Shown piece after piece: positions 17,945 through 26,624 of a DNA stretch of 64,000 nucleotides; position 1 is the stretch's first letter; each line of letters opens with the position of its first letter. The translations under genes and the position numbers were made by a program. Source of the DNA: Methylobacterium organophilum (lineage in GTDB: Bacteria; Pseudomonadota; Alphaproteobacteria; Rhizobiales; Beijerinckiaceae); contig NZ_BPQV01000003.1 in NCBI RefSeq assembly GCF_022179465.1, positions 124,001 through 188,000 on the forward strand, given 5' to 3'. The notes beneath the pieces were generated by a model. That model worked only from the letters and a program-made list of their open reading frames with translations. It was not told the DNA's origin and did no database searches.

Positions 17945-18661
17945 CTACGCGTCGAACAGGAACGCGACCGCCCGTTCCACCACCGCCGGATCGTAGGCGT
18001 GCGGGCCGTCATACTCGACATATGTCAGGTCGTAGCCCGCCGCCTCCAGCAGGCGGGCATGGCGCCGGCCGCTGCGGTCGATCGGGATCTGCTCGTCGCG
18101 GGTGCCGTGCGAGAGGAAGATGCGCGGGGCGCCCGCCTGCACCTGGACGGTGAGGAAGCCCGCCGACGAGACGATCATGTGCGAGACCCGGTCGCCATTG
18201 GCGAGCCCGAGAGAGAGGGTGTAGCTGCCCCCGTCCGAATGCCCGGCGAAGGCGAAGCGGGCGGGATCGAGCAGGAAGCGGTCGGCGACCGCGGCGAGCG
18301 CCGTGTCGAGACGCTCCCGGTCCGGCCCGTTGCCGGCGATCACGAGGTCCCAGGTCGGGAACAGCGATTGCGGGGCGAGCAGCAGGAAGCCGCGCGCCTC
18401 GGCGTGCCGCTCCAGCATCGGCAGGATCTTCTGCGCGCTGCCGCCGCCGCCATGGAACAGCGTCACCAGGGGCGTGGGCCGGCGCGGATCGATGCCGGCG
18501 GGGACGACCAGCACGGCGTCGCGCTCGGGGAACAGGCCGAGGTCGTGGCGCCCGGGGGGCAGGGGCGGCTGCGAAGGCAGCCGGTGCCGGAAATCCAGGC
18601 GCCCGGCGAGATGGGGATCGATCGGAGAGGCGGCCGGCGGCGCGGCCTGAGTCGCGGTCAT
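17945..18661 (-). CDS. Alpha/beta hydrolase, PHB-depolymerase/esterase-like
   Basis: 238 residues. An HGGGG oxyanion-hole block lies in VTLFHGGGGSAQKIL. The nucleophile elbow is GHSDGGS, the acid region is SHGTRDEQIPID, and the His lies in YDGPHAYDPAVV. This places it among phospholipase/carboxylesterase or depolymerase-like hydrolases. There is no signal peptide, so it is cytoplasmic. The start is the ATG preceded by GAGG; further upstream the frame enters the oxc terminator. Confidence 0.82.
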   Translation of the reverse strand: MTATQAAPPAASPIDPHLAGRLDFRHRLPSQPPLPPGRHDLGLFPERDAVLVVPAGIDPRRPTPLVTLFHGGGGSAQKILPMLERHAEARGFLLLAPQSLFPTWDLVIAGNGPDRERLDTALAAVADRFLLDPARFAFAGHSDGGSYTLSLGLANGDRVSHMIVSSAGFLTVQVQAGAPRIFLSHGTRDEQIPIDRSGRRHARLLEAAGYDLTYVEYDGPHAYDPAVVERAVAFLFDA

Positions 18662-18685
18662 GAGAGCCTCGTCGCGAAGGGGAAC

Positions 18686-18723
18686 AACGAAAGGACCGCG
18701 ATGCGGCTGGCGCATCGCGGTCC
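18686..18723 (-). terminator. Terminator of oxc
   Basis: A perfect 13-bp stem (arms 18693-18705 and 18711-18723) with a 5-base loop. Read on the minus strand it is followed by TTTCGTT, fitting termination of oxc. Confidence 0.8.
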
Positions 18724-18758
18724 CTCGGCGTTTCAGTGCGGGGGACGCAGCCGCCCGA

Positions 18759-20510
18759 TCACTTCTTCTTCAGGGTGCTCTGCGGGTTGAGGCTGCCGAT
18801 ATTGCCGCTCTCGCTGCCCGCAGCCGGATCGATCACCGCGTTGATGAGGGTCGGCTTGCCGGAATCCATCGCCGCGTCGACGGCGCGCTTCAGCTCGTCC
18901 GGCGTGGTGACGTTCACGCCGACGCCGCCGAAGGCCTCCATCATCTTGTCGTAGCGGGAATCCTTCACGAACACCGTGGTGCCCGGGTCGCGCCCGGTCG
19001 GGTCGATGTCGGTGCCGCGATAGATGCCGTTGTTGTTGAAGATCACGATGCAGACCGGCAGGTCGTAGCGGCAGATCGTCTCCACCTCCATGCCGGAGAA
19101 GCCGAAGGCCGAGTCGCCCTCGACCGCCAGCACCGGCTTGCCGGTCTCGACGGCGGCGGCGACGGCGAAGCCCATGCCGATGCCCATCACGCCCCAGGTG
19201 CCGACATCCAGGCGCTTGCGCGGCTGGTACATGTCGATGATGCCGCGGGCGAGGTCGAGGGTGTTGGCGCCCTCGTTGACGAGGATCGCGTCCGGCCGCT
19301 CCTTGATGACGGTGCGCAGCGCGCCGAGGGCCGAGTGGAAGCACATCGGCGACGTGTTCTTCATCAGCTTCGGCGCCATCTTGGCGATGTTGGCCTCCTT
19401 CTTGGAGCGGATCGTCTCGATCCAGTCCGCGGGCGGGGCCTTCCAGTCCTTGCGCAGGCCGTCGAGCAGCGCCTCGACGCAGGAGCCGATATCGCCGACG
19501 AGCGGGGCGGCGATCTCGACGTTCGAGTCCATCTCACGGGGCTCGATGTCGATCTGGATGAAGCGCTTGGAGCCCGGCTCGCCCCAGGTCTTGCCCTTGC
19601 CGTGCGAGAGCAGCCAGTTGAGGCGGGCGCCGACCAGCACCACCACGTCGGAATCCTTGAGCGCGGTCGAGCGGGCGGCGCCGGCCGAGAGCGGGTGGGT
19701 GTCGGGCAGCAGGCCCTTGGCCATGCTCATCGGCACGTAGGGGATGCCGCTCTCCTCGACGAGGGCGCGAACGGCCTCGTCGGCCTGGGCATAGGCCGCG
19801 CCCTTGCCGAGCACGATGAGCGGACGCTTGGCCGACTTCAGCAGATCGAGGGCGCGGGCGACGGAGGCCGGGGCCGGGATCTGGGCCGGGGCCGGGTCGA
19901 TCACCTTGACCAGGGACTTCGCGCCGAGATGGCCGTCGATGACCTGCGAGAACAGCTTGGCGGGCAGATCCAGGTAGACGCCGCCGGGCCGGCCGGACAC
20001 CGCGGCGCGGATCGCGCGGGCGACGCCGATCCCGATATCCTCGGCGTGCAGCACGCGGAAGGCAGCCTTGCAGAGCGGCTTGGCGATGGCGAGCTGGTCC
20101 ATCTCCTCGTAGTCGCCCTGCTGCAGGTCGACGATCTCACGCTCCGAGGAGCCGGAGATCAGGATCATCGGGAAGCAGTTGGTGGTGGCGTTGGCGAGCG
20201 CGGTGAGGCCGTTGAGGAAGCCCGGCGCCGAGACGGTGAGGCAGATGCCCGGCTTCTTGGTGAGGAAGCCGGCGATCGCCGCCGCGTTGCCCGCGTTCTG
20301 CTCGTGGCGGAAGGAGATGACCCGCAGACCCTCGGCCTGGGCCAGACGGCCGAGATCGGTGATCGGGATGCCGGGCACGTTGTAGATCGTCTCGATGCCG
20401 TTGAGCTTCAGCGCGTCGATGACGAGGTGGAAGCCGTCGGTGAGCTCGGTCTCCTGGTGCGGCACGGCCCCGGCCGTGATCGCATCGATGTTTTGGGCGA
20501 TGGCGGTCAT
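18759..20510 (-). CDS. oxc: Oxalyl-CoA decarboxylase
   Basis: 583 residues, a thiamine-diphosphate enzyme. The N-terminal domain holds the catalytic Glu in [14 protein letters not shown]. The middle domain follows, and the C-terminal ThDP motif begins at [11 protein letters not shown] and ends in FNNNGIYRG (GDS-N27-N type). It decarboxylates oxalyl-CoA to formyl-CoA, which Frc reuses, making a catalytic cycle that turns oxalate into formate and CO2. The start is the ATG preceded by GGGAGGAC; upstream the frame reads through the promoter and operator region. The gene has its own operator-like site 183 bp upstream and a strong terminator. Confidence 0.96.
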   Translation of the reverse strand: MTAIAQNIDAITAGAVPHQETELTDGFHLVIDALKLNGIETIYNVPGIPITDLGRLAQAEGLRVISFRHEQNAGNAAAIAGFLTKKPGICLTVSAPGFLNGLTALANATTNCFPMILISGSSEREIVDLQQGDYEEMDQLAIAKPLCKAAFRVLHAEDIGIGVARAIRAAVSGRPGGVYLDLPAKLFSQVIDGHLGAKSLVKVIDPAPAQIPAPASVARALDLLKSAKRPLIVLGKGAAYAQADEAVRALVEESGIPYVPMSMAKGLLPDTHPLSAGAARSTALKDSDVVVLVGARLNWLLSHGKGKTWGEPGSKRFIQIDIEPREMDSNVEIAAPLVGDIGSCVEALLDGLRKDWKAPPADWIETIRSKKEANIAKMAPKLMKNTSPMCFHSALGALRTVIKERPDAILVNEGANTLDLARGIIDMYQPRKRLDVGTWGVMGIGMGFAVAAAVETGKPVLAVEGDSAFGFSGMEVETICRYDLPVCIVIFNNNGIYRGTDIDPTGRDPGTTVFVKDSRYDKMMEAFGGVGVNVTTPDELKRAVDAAMDSGKPTLINAVIDPAAGSESGNIGSLNPQSTLKKK

Positions 20511-20692
20511 GTCTGCTGTCCTCCCAGGATATCGTTCGCGAATGGCCTTCGCGAGTTCGGGTCTTCGTCGGAGCCCGGCCCGGTGGCGTTCGGCCTCGGG
20601 TCCCGTTCGTCTCGGTTCCCGCGGCGCCCTCGGCGTTCGTTGAGGCGGGATGCCCGGCGGCGACCGGCGCGTCGGCCGATCGATTTGCATGT

Positions 20693-20711
20693 CTGGTATA
20701 CCAAATACCAG
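20693..20711. promoter_or_regulatory. Operator-like inverted repeat, site 2 (oxc)
   Basis: CTGGTAT-ACCAA-ATACCAG: perfect 7-bp arms with a 5-base spacer, 183 bp upstream of the oxc ATG. The core TGGTATACCA is shared with site 1 and the GGTAT-N5-ATACC arms with site 3. Confidence 0.65.
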
Positions 20712-20818
20712 AGAGAGGGTCAACGCGCGAGACGACGGCGAAGCTCGAAAGACGCCTTCACGTTCACGCGTGCGCCTCGCCCACGATTCGTCCTCCCGGA
20801 CGCCTCCGCAAGGACGTT

Positions 20819-20849
20819 GACGCGCCGCGGGTCGGGCCCGCGGCGCGTC
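20819..20849. other. 13-bp hairpin downstream of oxlT
   Basis: GACGCGCCGCGGG (20819-20831), 5-base loop, and its exact complement (20837-20849), 35 bp after the oxlT stop. There is no T-run on either side, so it is a stabilising or attenuating 3' hairpin. Confidence 0.6.
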
Positions 20850-20884
20850 GAGGATGGCCCGTCAGAGGGGCCTCGGGACGGCGC

Positions 20885-22174
20885 TCAATGCGCCGTGACG
20901 GGGGTCGGGCTCAGGGCCACGGGCGGCTTGGTGTAGGCGGCCCGCATCGGCTTGAGGACGAAGATCGCCATGAACGCGGCGATGATGTTGAGCGCCGCCG
21001 CCGCCAGGAACACGGCGTGCCAGCTGCCGGTCATGACCGTCAGCACGCTGGTATAGGGGACGATGAGCGCCGCGGTGCCCTTGGCGGTGTAGAGCAGGCC
21101 CGCATTCGTGGCGGCGTACTTCGAGCCGAAGGTGTCGCCGCAGGTCGCCGGGAAGAGGGAGTAGATCTCGCCCCAGGCGAAGAACACGAGGCCGGTCAGG
21201 ATCACGAAGGCGAAGGGATCCTGGCCGAACTGGCTCAGCAGATAGATGCCCACGCCCTCGATGGCGAAGGAGAGGAACATCGTGTTCTCGCGGCCGATAT
21301 GGTCGGAGACCCAGCCGAAGAAGGGCCGCGTGACGCCGTTGAGAACCCGGTCGATCGTCGCCGCGAAGGTCAGCGCCGGCAGGGTGATGCCGAGCAGGCT
21401 CACCGGGGTGTCGGCGATGTGGAAGTCCTTCGCGATCGGGCCGAGCTGCGCGGTCGCCATCAGGCCGCCGGCGGCCATCATCACGAACATCGCGTACATC
21501 ACCCAGAAGATCGGGGTGCGCACCATCTCGCCGGGGGTGTAGTCGCGCTTGCTCTGGCTGACCTTGGCGACGTCCGGAACCTGGCCCTTCTTCGGGGCGA
21601 CGAGGAACAGGGCGAGCAGCATCACGATGAGGCCCTGGCCGATGCCGAAGTAGAAGAAGGCCGACTCGTAGCCGTAGTTCTTGATCATCGCCTGGATCGG
21701 CACGACGGTGAGCGCCGAGCCCGCGCCGAAGCCCATGGCCGTGATGCCGGCGGCGAGGCCACGGCGATCCGGGAACCACTTCAGCGAGTTGCCGACGCAG
21801 GTGCCGTAGACCGCGCCCGCGCCCGTCCCGCCGATCGCGGCGGCGACGTAGAGCAGGAAGAGCGAGTCGGCATAGGAGTTCATCACCCAGGCGATGCCGC
21901 AGAGGGCGCCGCCGATCAGGGTGACGATGCGCGGGCCGTACTTGTCGACGAACCAGCCCTCGATCGGCACGAGCCAGGTCTCGGTGACGACGAACATCGT
22001 GAAGGCGATCTGGATGGCGGCACGGTCCCAGCCGTGACGCTCCTGCATCGGGTTCACGAAGAAGGTCCAGCCGTATTGCATGTTGGCGATCATGCACATG
22101 CAGATCACGCCGAATACCAATTGCAGCCAGCGGTTCGTCGGCGCTGGGCTTCCTGCTGTGACAGAGCTTGTCAT
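20885..22174 (-). CDS. oxlT: Oxalate/formate antiporter (MFS)
   Basis: 429 residues with twelve predicted transmembrane segments of the major facilitator superfamily. Two charged residues that make the substrate site in Oxalobacter OxlT (Arg272, Lys355) have counterparts by context: R283 in NGVTRPFFGWVSDHIGRE and K365 in LLYTAKGTAALIV. Loop motifs WFVDKYGPR and LKWFPDRRGLAAG fit the family. It would import oxalate against formate. A good Shine-Dalgarno (AGGAG) precedes the ATG. It lies immediately upstream of oxc on the same strand, but separate hairpins and an operator suggest separate transcripts. Confidence 0.92.
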   Translation of the reverse strand: MTSSVTAGSPAPTNRWLQLVFGVICMCMIANMQYGWTFFVNPMQERHGWDRAAIQIAFTMFVVTETWLVPIEGWFVDKYGPRIVTLIGGALCGIAWVMNSYADSLFLLYVAAAIGGTGAGAVYGTCVGNSLKWFPDRRGLAAGITAMGFGAGSALTVVPIQAMIKNYGYESAFFYFGIGQGLIVMLLALFLVAPKKGQVPDVAKVSQSKRDYTPGEMVRTPIFWVMYAMFVMMAAGGLMATAQLGPIAKDFHIADTPVSLLGITLPALTFAATIDRVLNGVTRPFFGWVSDHIGRENTMFLSFAIEGVGIYLLSQFGQDPFAFVILTGLVFFAWGEIYSLFPATCGDTFGSKYAATNAGLLYTAKGTAALIVPYTSVLTVMTGSWHAVFLAAAALNIIAAFMAIFVLKPMRAAYTKPPVALSPTPVTAH

Positions 22175-22590
22175 GAGCGTTTCTCCTGAGGATTTGGATC
22201 GACTGTTTGATTTTTTGTTTTGTGATTTTTGTTGAGCGAAACCGCCCGCGCTTTTCTGGAATTATCCTTCAAAGAATTCACATGGCTGAAATAATCGGCC
22301 GGCGCATGACGCCTGTCCGATGGGTAATATCCGGAAAAGGGTCGTCAAGTTGTCGGAAGCCGGTTCAACAACCGGTCCGATGAGGAAGACGGGCGAACAT
22401 CCGTCGCCATGTGCCCTGCGCCGGCACGGAACCTCCTCTCCACCCGCAATTGGCCGATGGACGAATCGTGCAAACCACTTGCCCGACACCGGCACCATAA
22501 TTCATAATGCAGAATTGACAATAGGTATTTTGTATACCACCGTGGACAACAAGAAAGCTTCCCTCGACGGAGGCAGAACGGAGGAACGCC
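22175..22590. other. Divergent oxlT/CBS intergenic region
   Basis: 416 bp, unusually AT-rich at both ends. Visible structures are a CCGGTT-CAAC-AACCGG hairpin at 22360-22375 and the third operator-like site at 22524-22538. No gene is visible. Confidence 0.6.
22524..22538. promoter_or_regulatory. Operator-like inverted repeat, site 3 (oxlT/CBS)
   Basis: GGTAT-TTTGT-ATACC, 5-bp arms with the same 5-base spacing as site 2, 52 bp before the CBS gene and on the oxlT side of the divergent region. Confidence 0.55.
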
Positions 22591-23004
22591 ATGGAGACGA
22601 TGCGAGGCGCCACGGGCGAGATGCGGGCGGTGCCGCGGATCCAGGCCGATCGCTCCGTGGAGGAGGCGGCCCAGCTCCTCACGCGCAGCGGCAGCAGCGC
22701 CGTCGTGGTGGTCGAAGGCAGCGGCGACGACGCCGCGATCCTCGGTCTCCTGACCGAGCGCGACATCTTCCGCGCCGTCGCGGCCGAGGGCCCCGACATC
22801 TACAACGGCTGCGTCTGGCGCATCACCCGGCACGATTATGCATCGCTCGATATCCGCTCCTCCGACGAGGACCGGGTGCGGATGTTCTGCGAGCGCCAGG
22901 TCGACCACATCGCCCTGGTCGACGGCCTGCGCCTCGACTCGGTGCTGAGCCTCTGGGACTGCGCCCGCGACGTATGCGCGGCCTCCCACGGGGCGGGGCG
23001 GTGA
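22591..23004 (+). CDS. CBS-domain protein
   Basis: 137 residues. One CBS motif is clear: PRIQADRSVEEAAQLLTRSGSSAVVVVEG then ILGLLTERDIFRAV. The second half (DEDRVRMFCERQVDHIALVDGLRLDSVLSLWD) looks like a degenerate second CBS. It is probably a small nucleotide-sensing regulator. Divergent from oxlT and sharing an operator-like site with it, it is a candidate accessory of oxalate metabolism; this is inference. Confidence 0.75.
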   Translation: METMRGATGEMRAVPRIQADRSVEEAAQLLTRSGSSAVVVVEGSGDDAAILGLLTERDIFRAVAAEGPDIYNGCVWRITRHDYASLDIRSSDEDRVRMFCERQVDHIALVDGLRLDSVLSLWDCARDVCAASHGAGR

Positions 23005-23114
23005 CGTTTCCGGCGAGAGCGGCGCGGAACCCGAAGCGCCCTTTCGCTCTCTTCATCTCAGAACCGGCGGGAAGGCTCCCGCCCTCACGTGGCCTGAACG
23101 AGCGTAGTTGCACC

Positions 23115-23411
23115 ATGAGCGCCGTCGAAGTGAAATATCTGACCGTCGTCGAATGCCCGGTGATCTTCCCGGGCGAGAACGAATACGCCATGTCGAGCTT
23201 CGACATGCTGCCCCGCCTCGGTATCACCCGCGGCCTTGAGAGCCGTCACGTGAAGGTTCTCGACAACCGCATCGTGATGGTCTGCATCTGGAAGAGCTCG
23301 TTCTGCGCGCGGCTCTTCTTCGATGCGGCCTGGACCGAGAAGGCGGCCGTGCTCTGGCCCGACACCTACCAGTTCCGTCTGGAGCCGATCGAGAACGCCT
23401 CGGCGGCCTGA
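23115..23411 (+). CDS. Unrecognised 98-residue protein
   Basis: 98 residues starting MSAVEVKYLTVVECPVIFPG and ending DTYQFRLEPIENASAA. Alternating beta-strand/helix patterns (VKYLTVVEC, RIVMVCIWKSS, QFRLEPIE) resemble a small ferredoxin-like alpha/beta fold, but I do not recognise a family. It has three Cys, no signal and no membrane segment. It follows the CBS gene by 110 bp and precedes the P-loop gene by 25 bp on the same strand, so the three may form one unit. Confidence 0.65.
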   Translation: MSAVEVKYLTVVECPVIFPGENEYAMSSFDMLPRLGITRGLESRHVKVLDNRIVMVCIWKSSFCARLFFDAAWTEKAAVLWPDTYQFRLEPIENASAA

Positions 23412-23436
23412 GGCGAGACGAGGGGCGGCAGACGGC

Positions 23437-25248
23437 ATGAGCAGCGGCCCCGCCCTCGCCGCCCCGAAGGCGGCCGTGCCCGATGCCTGGAATCCCGGGC
23501 TGGTCCCCGGGATCCCCCGCGCCTTCCTGCCGCTGGCGACGGTGTTCCGGCCGGAAAACGTCGAGACCACCCTGAGCGAGACCTTCGAGCTCAGCGATGC
23601 CTGCGGGCTGCCGGCGACGCAGCTCGCCCTGTTTCGTCCCGAGCGCCTCGTCGTGCACGAGGTGCTGATCCGGGTGATGGCCGATCTCTCGGTTCCGGTG
23701 GGCGAGGTCTATGCGGATCTCGGCCTGAACTTCCGGCGCATGGTCGCGACGATCCTGAGCGAGGGCATCGCGGCGCAGATGCCCGCCCTCCTCAAGCTCC
23801 TCGCCGCGATCCGGGACGAGGCGGCAGCCCTCCTCGAACGCGAGCTCGCCGAGCTCCTCGACGCGCCGGCCGAGCCGGAAGCCGCCGAGGCGCCGGAGCC
23901 CGAGGCGCTGCCCTGGTACCGCCGGCTCGGGAAGCGGCGGCCTCCGGTCGAGCCGTCCCCGCCGCCGGCCCGGCGGGAGCCGGGGGATCTCCTGCGCCGC
24001 CTCGAAGCCCGGCGCGCGGAGGCGGCTCCGGGGAGCCTGGAGGAGGCCGCCCGCGACGCGCTCCACCGCGTCCTGTCGAGCGTGCTCGCCCGCCACGGCT
24101 GCCTGATCCACGACCGGGCGCTCCTCTGCCGGATCGCCGGGATCCTGGTCTCGAACGACCATGGCAGCCGGCGGATCGGCCTCGCGCTGGAGCCCGCCTT
24201 CGATGCGGCCGCATCCCGCGCCGGCTACCGGCGGCTCGCGGCCCAGAAGCATCCCGTGGTGATGACGGTGAAGGGCGCCTCCGCCTCGGGCAAGAGCACG
24301 ATCCGCCCCTATCAGCGCGACCTCGTCGAGCGCGGCGGCCAGAGCTGGTGCGACTTCGCGGTGATCACCCCCGACGTCTGGCGGAAATACCTGCTCGACT
24401 ACATGAGCCTGGGCGCGGCGCGGCTCTATGCCGGGCCGCTGACTGGCCACGAGGTCGAGATCGTCGATGCCAAGCTCGACCGGCACGTGGCGCGCAAGGC
24501 CGCGGAGGGCCGGATCTCGCATCTGCTGATCGACCGTTTCCGCTTCGACAGCTTCTCCGCCGATCCGGCCGCGGAGGGCGGCGGCCAGCTGCTCAGCCGG
24601 TTCGGCCAGCAGGTCTATCTGCAATTTATGGTGACGCCGCCGGAGGCGACGGTGGAGCGCGCCTGGAAGCGCGGCCAGGAATTCGGCCGCTACAAGGCCG
24701 TCGAAGACCTGCTCGCGCACAATGTCGAAGCCTATACCGGCATGCCGCGCCTGTTCTTCAACTGGGCCCTGCGGCGCGACAAGGCGGTGTTCTTCGAGTT
24801 CCTCGACAACGGCGTGCCGAAGGGGACCCGGCCGCGCACCATCGCCTTCGGCACCAACAACGCGATGGTGATCCTCGACGCGGCGGGGCTGATCGACATC
24901 GAGCGCTTCCGCAAGATCGACATCCACGCCCGCTGCCCGGGCGACGTCTACGGGAACGTCGATTCGGCGCCGGAGCGGAATGCCGGCTTCCTGAGGGATT
25001 GCCTGCGCCGGCTGCCGCGCGTCTGCTTCGCCGAGGCCGCCACGGGTCAGGTCTTCGCCCGCTACGAGCGGGGCCGCCTCGCCGGCATCGACCGCGAGAC
25101 CCTGGCGCGGGTCTGCACCGATCCGGCCACCTGCGCCGCCCTCGCGGCAGCCGGGCTCCCGGCGGCGGCGGAACGGGCCGCCCCGATTCGCGAGGCGCTG
25201 CCCCGGCCCGATCCCGCGACTCTGGGAGCCTGGAGCCTACGCGTCTGA
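23437..25248 (+). CDS. Large P-loop protein of unknown function
   Basis: 603 residues. The N-terminal 140 residues are helical, followed by a Pro/Glu-rich linker (about 142-185) and a second helical part. A Walker A motif GASASGKST lies at 280-288 within [18 protein letters not shown], and a hydrophobic-Asp strand [13 protein letters not shown] (361-373) may act as the second nucleotide-site element. The layout recalls zeta-toxin/AAA_33-type kinases, but I cannot name a family. The start is the ATG after a GAGG-rich stretch; further upstream the frame overlaps the preceding gene. The last 12 bp overlap the end of rlmE on the opposite strand. Confidence 0.8.
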   Translation: MSSGPALAAPKAAVPDAWNPGLVPGIPRAFLPLATVFRPENVETTLSETFELSDACGLPATQLALFRPERLVVHEVLIRVMADLSVPVGEVYADLGLNFRRMVATILSEGIAAQMPALLKLLAAIRDEAAALLERELAELLDAPAEPEAAEAPEPEALPWYRRLGKRRPPVEPSPPPARREPGDLLRRLEARRAEAAPGSLEEAARDALHRVLSSVLARHGCLIHDRALLCRIAGILVSNDHGSRRIGLALEPAFDAAASRAGYRRLAAQKHPVVMTVKGASASGKSTIRPYQRDLVERGGQSWCDFAVITPDVWRKYLLDYMSLGAARLYAGPLTGHEVEIVDAKLDRHVARKAAEGRISHLLIDRFRFDSFSADPAAEGGGQLLSRFGQQVYLQFMVTPPEATVERAWKRGQEFGRYKAVEDLLAHNVEAYTGMPRLFFNWALRRDKAVFFEFLDNGVPKGTRPRTIAFGTNNAMVILDAAGLIDIERFRKIDIHARCPGDVYGNVDSAPERNAGFLRDCLRRLPRVCFAEAATGQVFARYERGRLAGIDRETLARVCTDPATCAALAAAGLPAAAERAAPIREALPRPDPATLGAWSLRV

Positions 25249-25959
25249 CACCGCGTCCTCGGGCGCCCCCGCCGTCGCGCCGCGATAGCCCATGGCCAGC
25301 ACGTAGAGCTCGCTCGAATCCGCCCGGCTCGCCGCCGGCTTCACGTGGCGCACGCTGGCGAAGTCGCGCTTCAGGTCGGCGAGGAGCGTGCCCTCGGTGC
25401 CGCCCTGGAACACCTTGGCGAGGTAGCTGCCCCCCGGCGCCAGGATCTCCCGGGCGAAGGCCGCCGCCGTCTCGGCGAGGCCGATGATGCGCAGGTGGTC
25501 GGTCTTCTTGTGGCCCGTGGTGTTGGCGGCCATGTCGGACAGGACGAGATCGGCCGGGCCGCCGAGCAGCGTGGTCAGGCGCTCGGGCGCGGAGGGGTCC
25601 AGGAAGTCGAGGGTGATGAATTCGACGCCGGTCATCGGGTCGATCTCCAGGAGATCGATGCCGACCACCCGCCCCTGCGAGCCGACCACCTTGGCGGCGA
25701 CCTGCGACCAGCCGCCGGGCGCGGCCCCGAGATCCACCACCCGCTGGCCCGGCTTGAGCAGGTGGAAACGCTCGTCGATCTCCAGGAGCTTGAAGGCCGC
25801 GCGGGAGCGGTAGCCCTCGCGCTTGGCCCGGGCGACATAGGGGTCGTTGAGCTGCCGCTCCAGCCAGCGCTTCTGGGAGACGGTGCGCCCCCGCGCCGTC
25901 TTCACCCGCTGCTTGAGATCGCCTCGCAGGCCGCCCTGCCCGCCGCGCCGGTCGCTCAT
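25237..25959 (-). CDS. rlmE: 23S rRNA 2'-O-methyltransferase
   Basis: 240 residues. The AdoMet site is [16 protein letters not shown], the acidic strand is [20 protein letters not shown], and the K-D-K-E type catalytic set includes the Lys in [10 protein letters not shown] and the Glu in [11 protein letters not shown]. It methylates U2552 of 23S rRNA late in large-subunit assembly. The start ATG gives the basic N-terminus [20 protein letters not shown]. It is convergent with the P-loop gene, with overlapping stop regions. The usual partner ppx lies beyond an inserted opposite-strand gene. Confidence 0.94.
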   Translation of the reverse strand: MSDRRGGQGGLRGDLKQRVKTARGRTVSQKRWLERQLNDPYVARAKREGYRSRAAFKLLEIDERFHLLKPGQRVVDLGAAPGGWSQVAAKVVGSQGRVVGIDLLEIDPMTGVEFITLDFLDPSAPERLTTLLGGPADLVLSDMAANTTGHKKTDHLRIIGLAETAAAFAREILAPGGSYLAKVFQGGTEGTLLADLKRDFASVRHVKPAASRADSSELYVLAMGYRGATAGAPEDAVSDA

Positions 25960-26066
25960 GATACCAAACCCTTCACGGGATCGTCCTATCGCGCCGCAGC
26001 GGGCACGGGAAGATGCAGTCCGTGAACCCGCTCCGCCAAAGCCCGGCGGGATGAATTCACAAAATG

Positions 26067-26082
26067 CAACGTTATAACGTTG
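26067..26082. promoter_or_regulatory. Perfect 16-bp palindrome, Zur-box-like
   Basis: CAACGTTATAACGTTG lies 65 bp before the plus-strand gene at 26147 and 108 bp before rlmE on the minus strand. The GTTATAAC core resembles alphaproteobacterial zinc-uptake-regulator boxes as I remember them. Its position is right for control of the 26147 gene. Confidence 0.5.
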
Positions 26083-26146
26083 TGTATTGCCCCCGACCGA
26101 GGGATGGTCCCGGCTGGCTGCGCGACCCAACCGTGAGAGGAGTGCC

Positions 26147-26602
26147 ATGACGATCGACCCGAGCGCCGCGATTCCCGCCGACGCGGAGACAGCGGGGAAT
26201 CGCAGTGCCGCCTCCTGCCTGACCGAGGCCGGCAAGGTGCTTCTGCAATGGGCGGAGACCATCGCCACGCGCGATGTCGCGGCGGTGCTGTCGCTCTACG
26301 CCCCGGACGCGATCCTCGTCCCGACCCTGTCGGACGACATCCGCGGGCGGGAGGAGGACCGGCGCCGCTACTTCGAGTCGTTCCTGTCGAACGACGGCAT
26401 CAGCTGCGGCATCACCGTGCAGAAGAAGCGGGTCAGCCGGAAGCTCGGAACGGTGGTGATCGGCGGGCTCTATACCTTCACGATCCGGCGCGATGGCGCG
26501 GAGGAAGAGGTGCCGGCCCGCTTCCTGTTCACCTTCGAGGAGATCGGCGGCCGCTGGCTCATCACGGGGCACCATTCCTCGCGCACCGCCGAATCCGTCT
26601 GA
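26147..26602 (+). CDS. SgcJ/EcaC-type NTF2-like protein
   Basis: 151 residues. [36 protein letters not shown] and the end [21 protein letters not shown] are characteristic of the DUF4440/CaMKII-association (SgcJ/EcaC) group of the NTF2 fold. The pocket-binding function is unknown. The ATG is preceded by GAGAGGAG. The gene is alone on the plus strand between ppx and rlmE, and a perfect palindrome marks its promoter. Confidence 0.8.
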   Translation: MTIDPSAAIPADAETAGNRSAASCLTEAGKVLLQWAETIATRDVAAVLSLYAPDAILVPTLSDDIRGREEDRRRYFESFLSNDGISCGITVQKKRVSRKLGTVVIGGLYTFTIRRDGAEEEVPARFLFTFEEIGGRWLITGHHSSRTAESV

Positions 26603-26624
26603 GCGGCAGCGGCGCGGGAACGGG

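Larger units (their letters stand above)
20511..20884. other. oxc promoter region and oxlT 3' region
   Basis: 374 bp. It holds the second operator-like inverted repeat (20693-20711), which controls oxc by position, and a GC hairpin after oxlT. No gene is visible. Confidence 0.6.

Noticed and set aside
15706-20936. Very long antisense frames opposite the GT41 gene and oxc (over 750 codons)
   Set aside because: They mirror third-position GC of the real genes and contain no domains; the opposite strand has complete enzymes.
22515-22543. TTGACA at 22515 as the promoter of the CBS gene
   Set aside because: No -10 element at 16-18 bases; the downstream sequence is better explained by the operator-like repeat.
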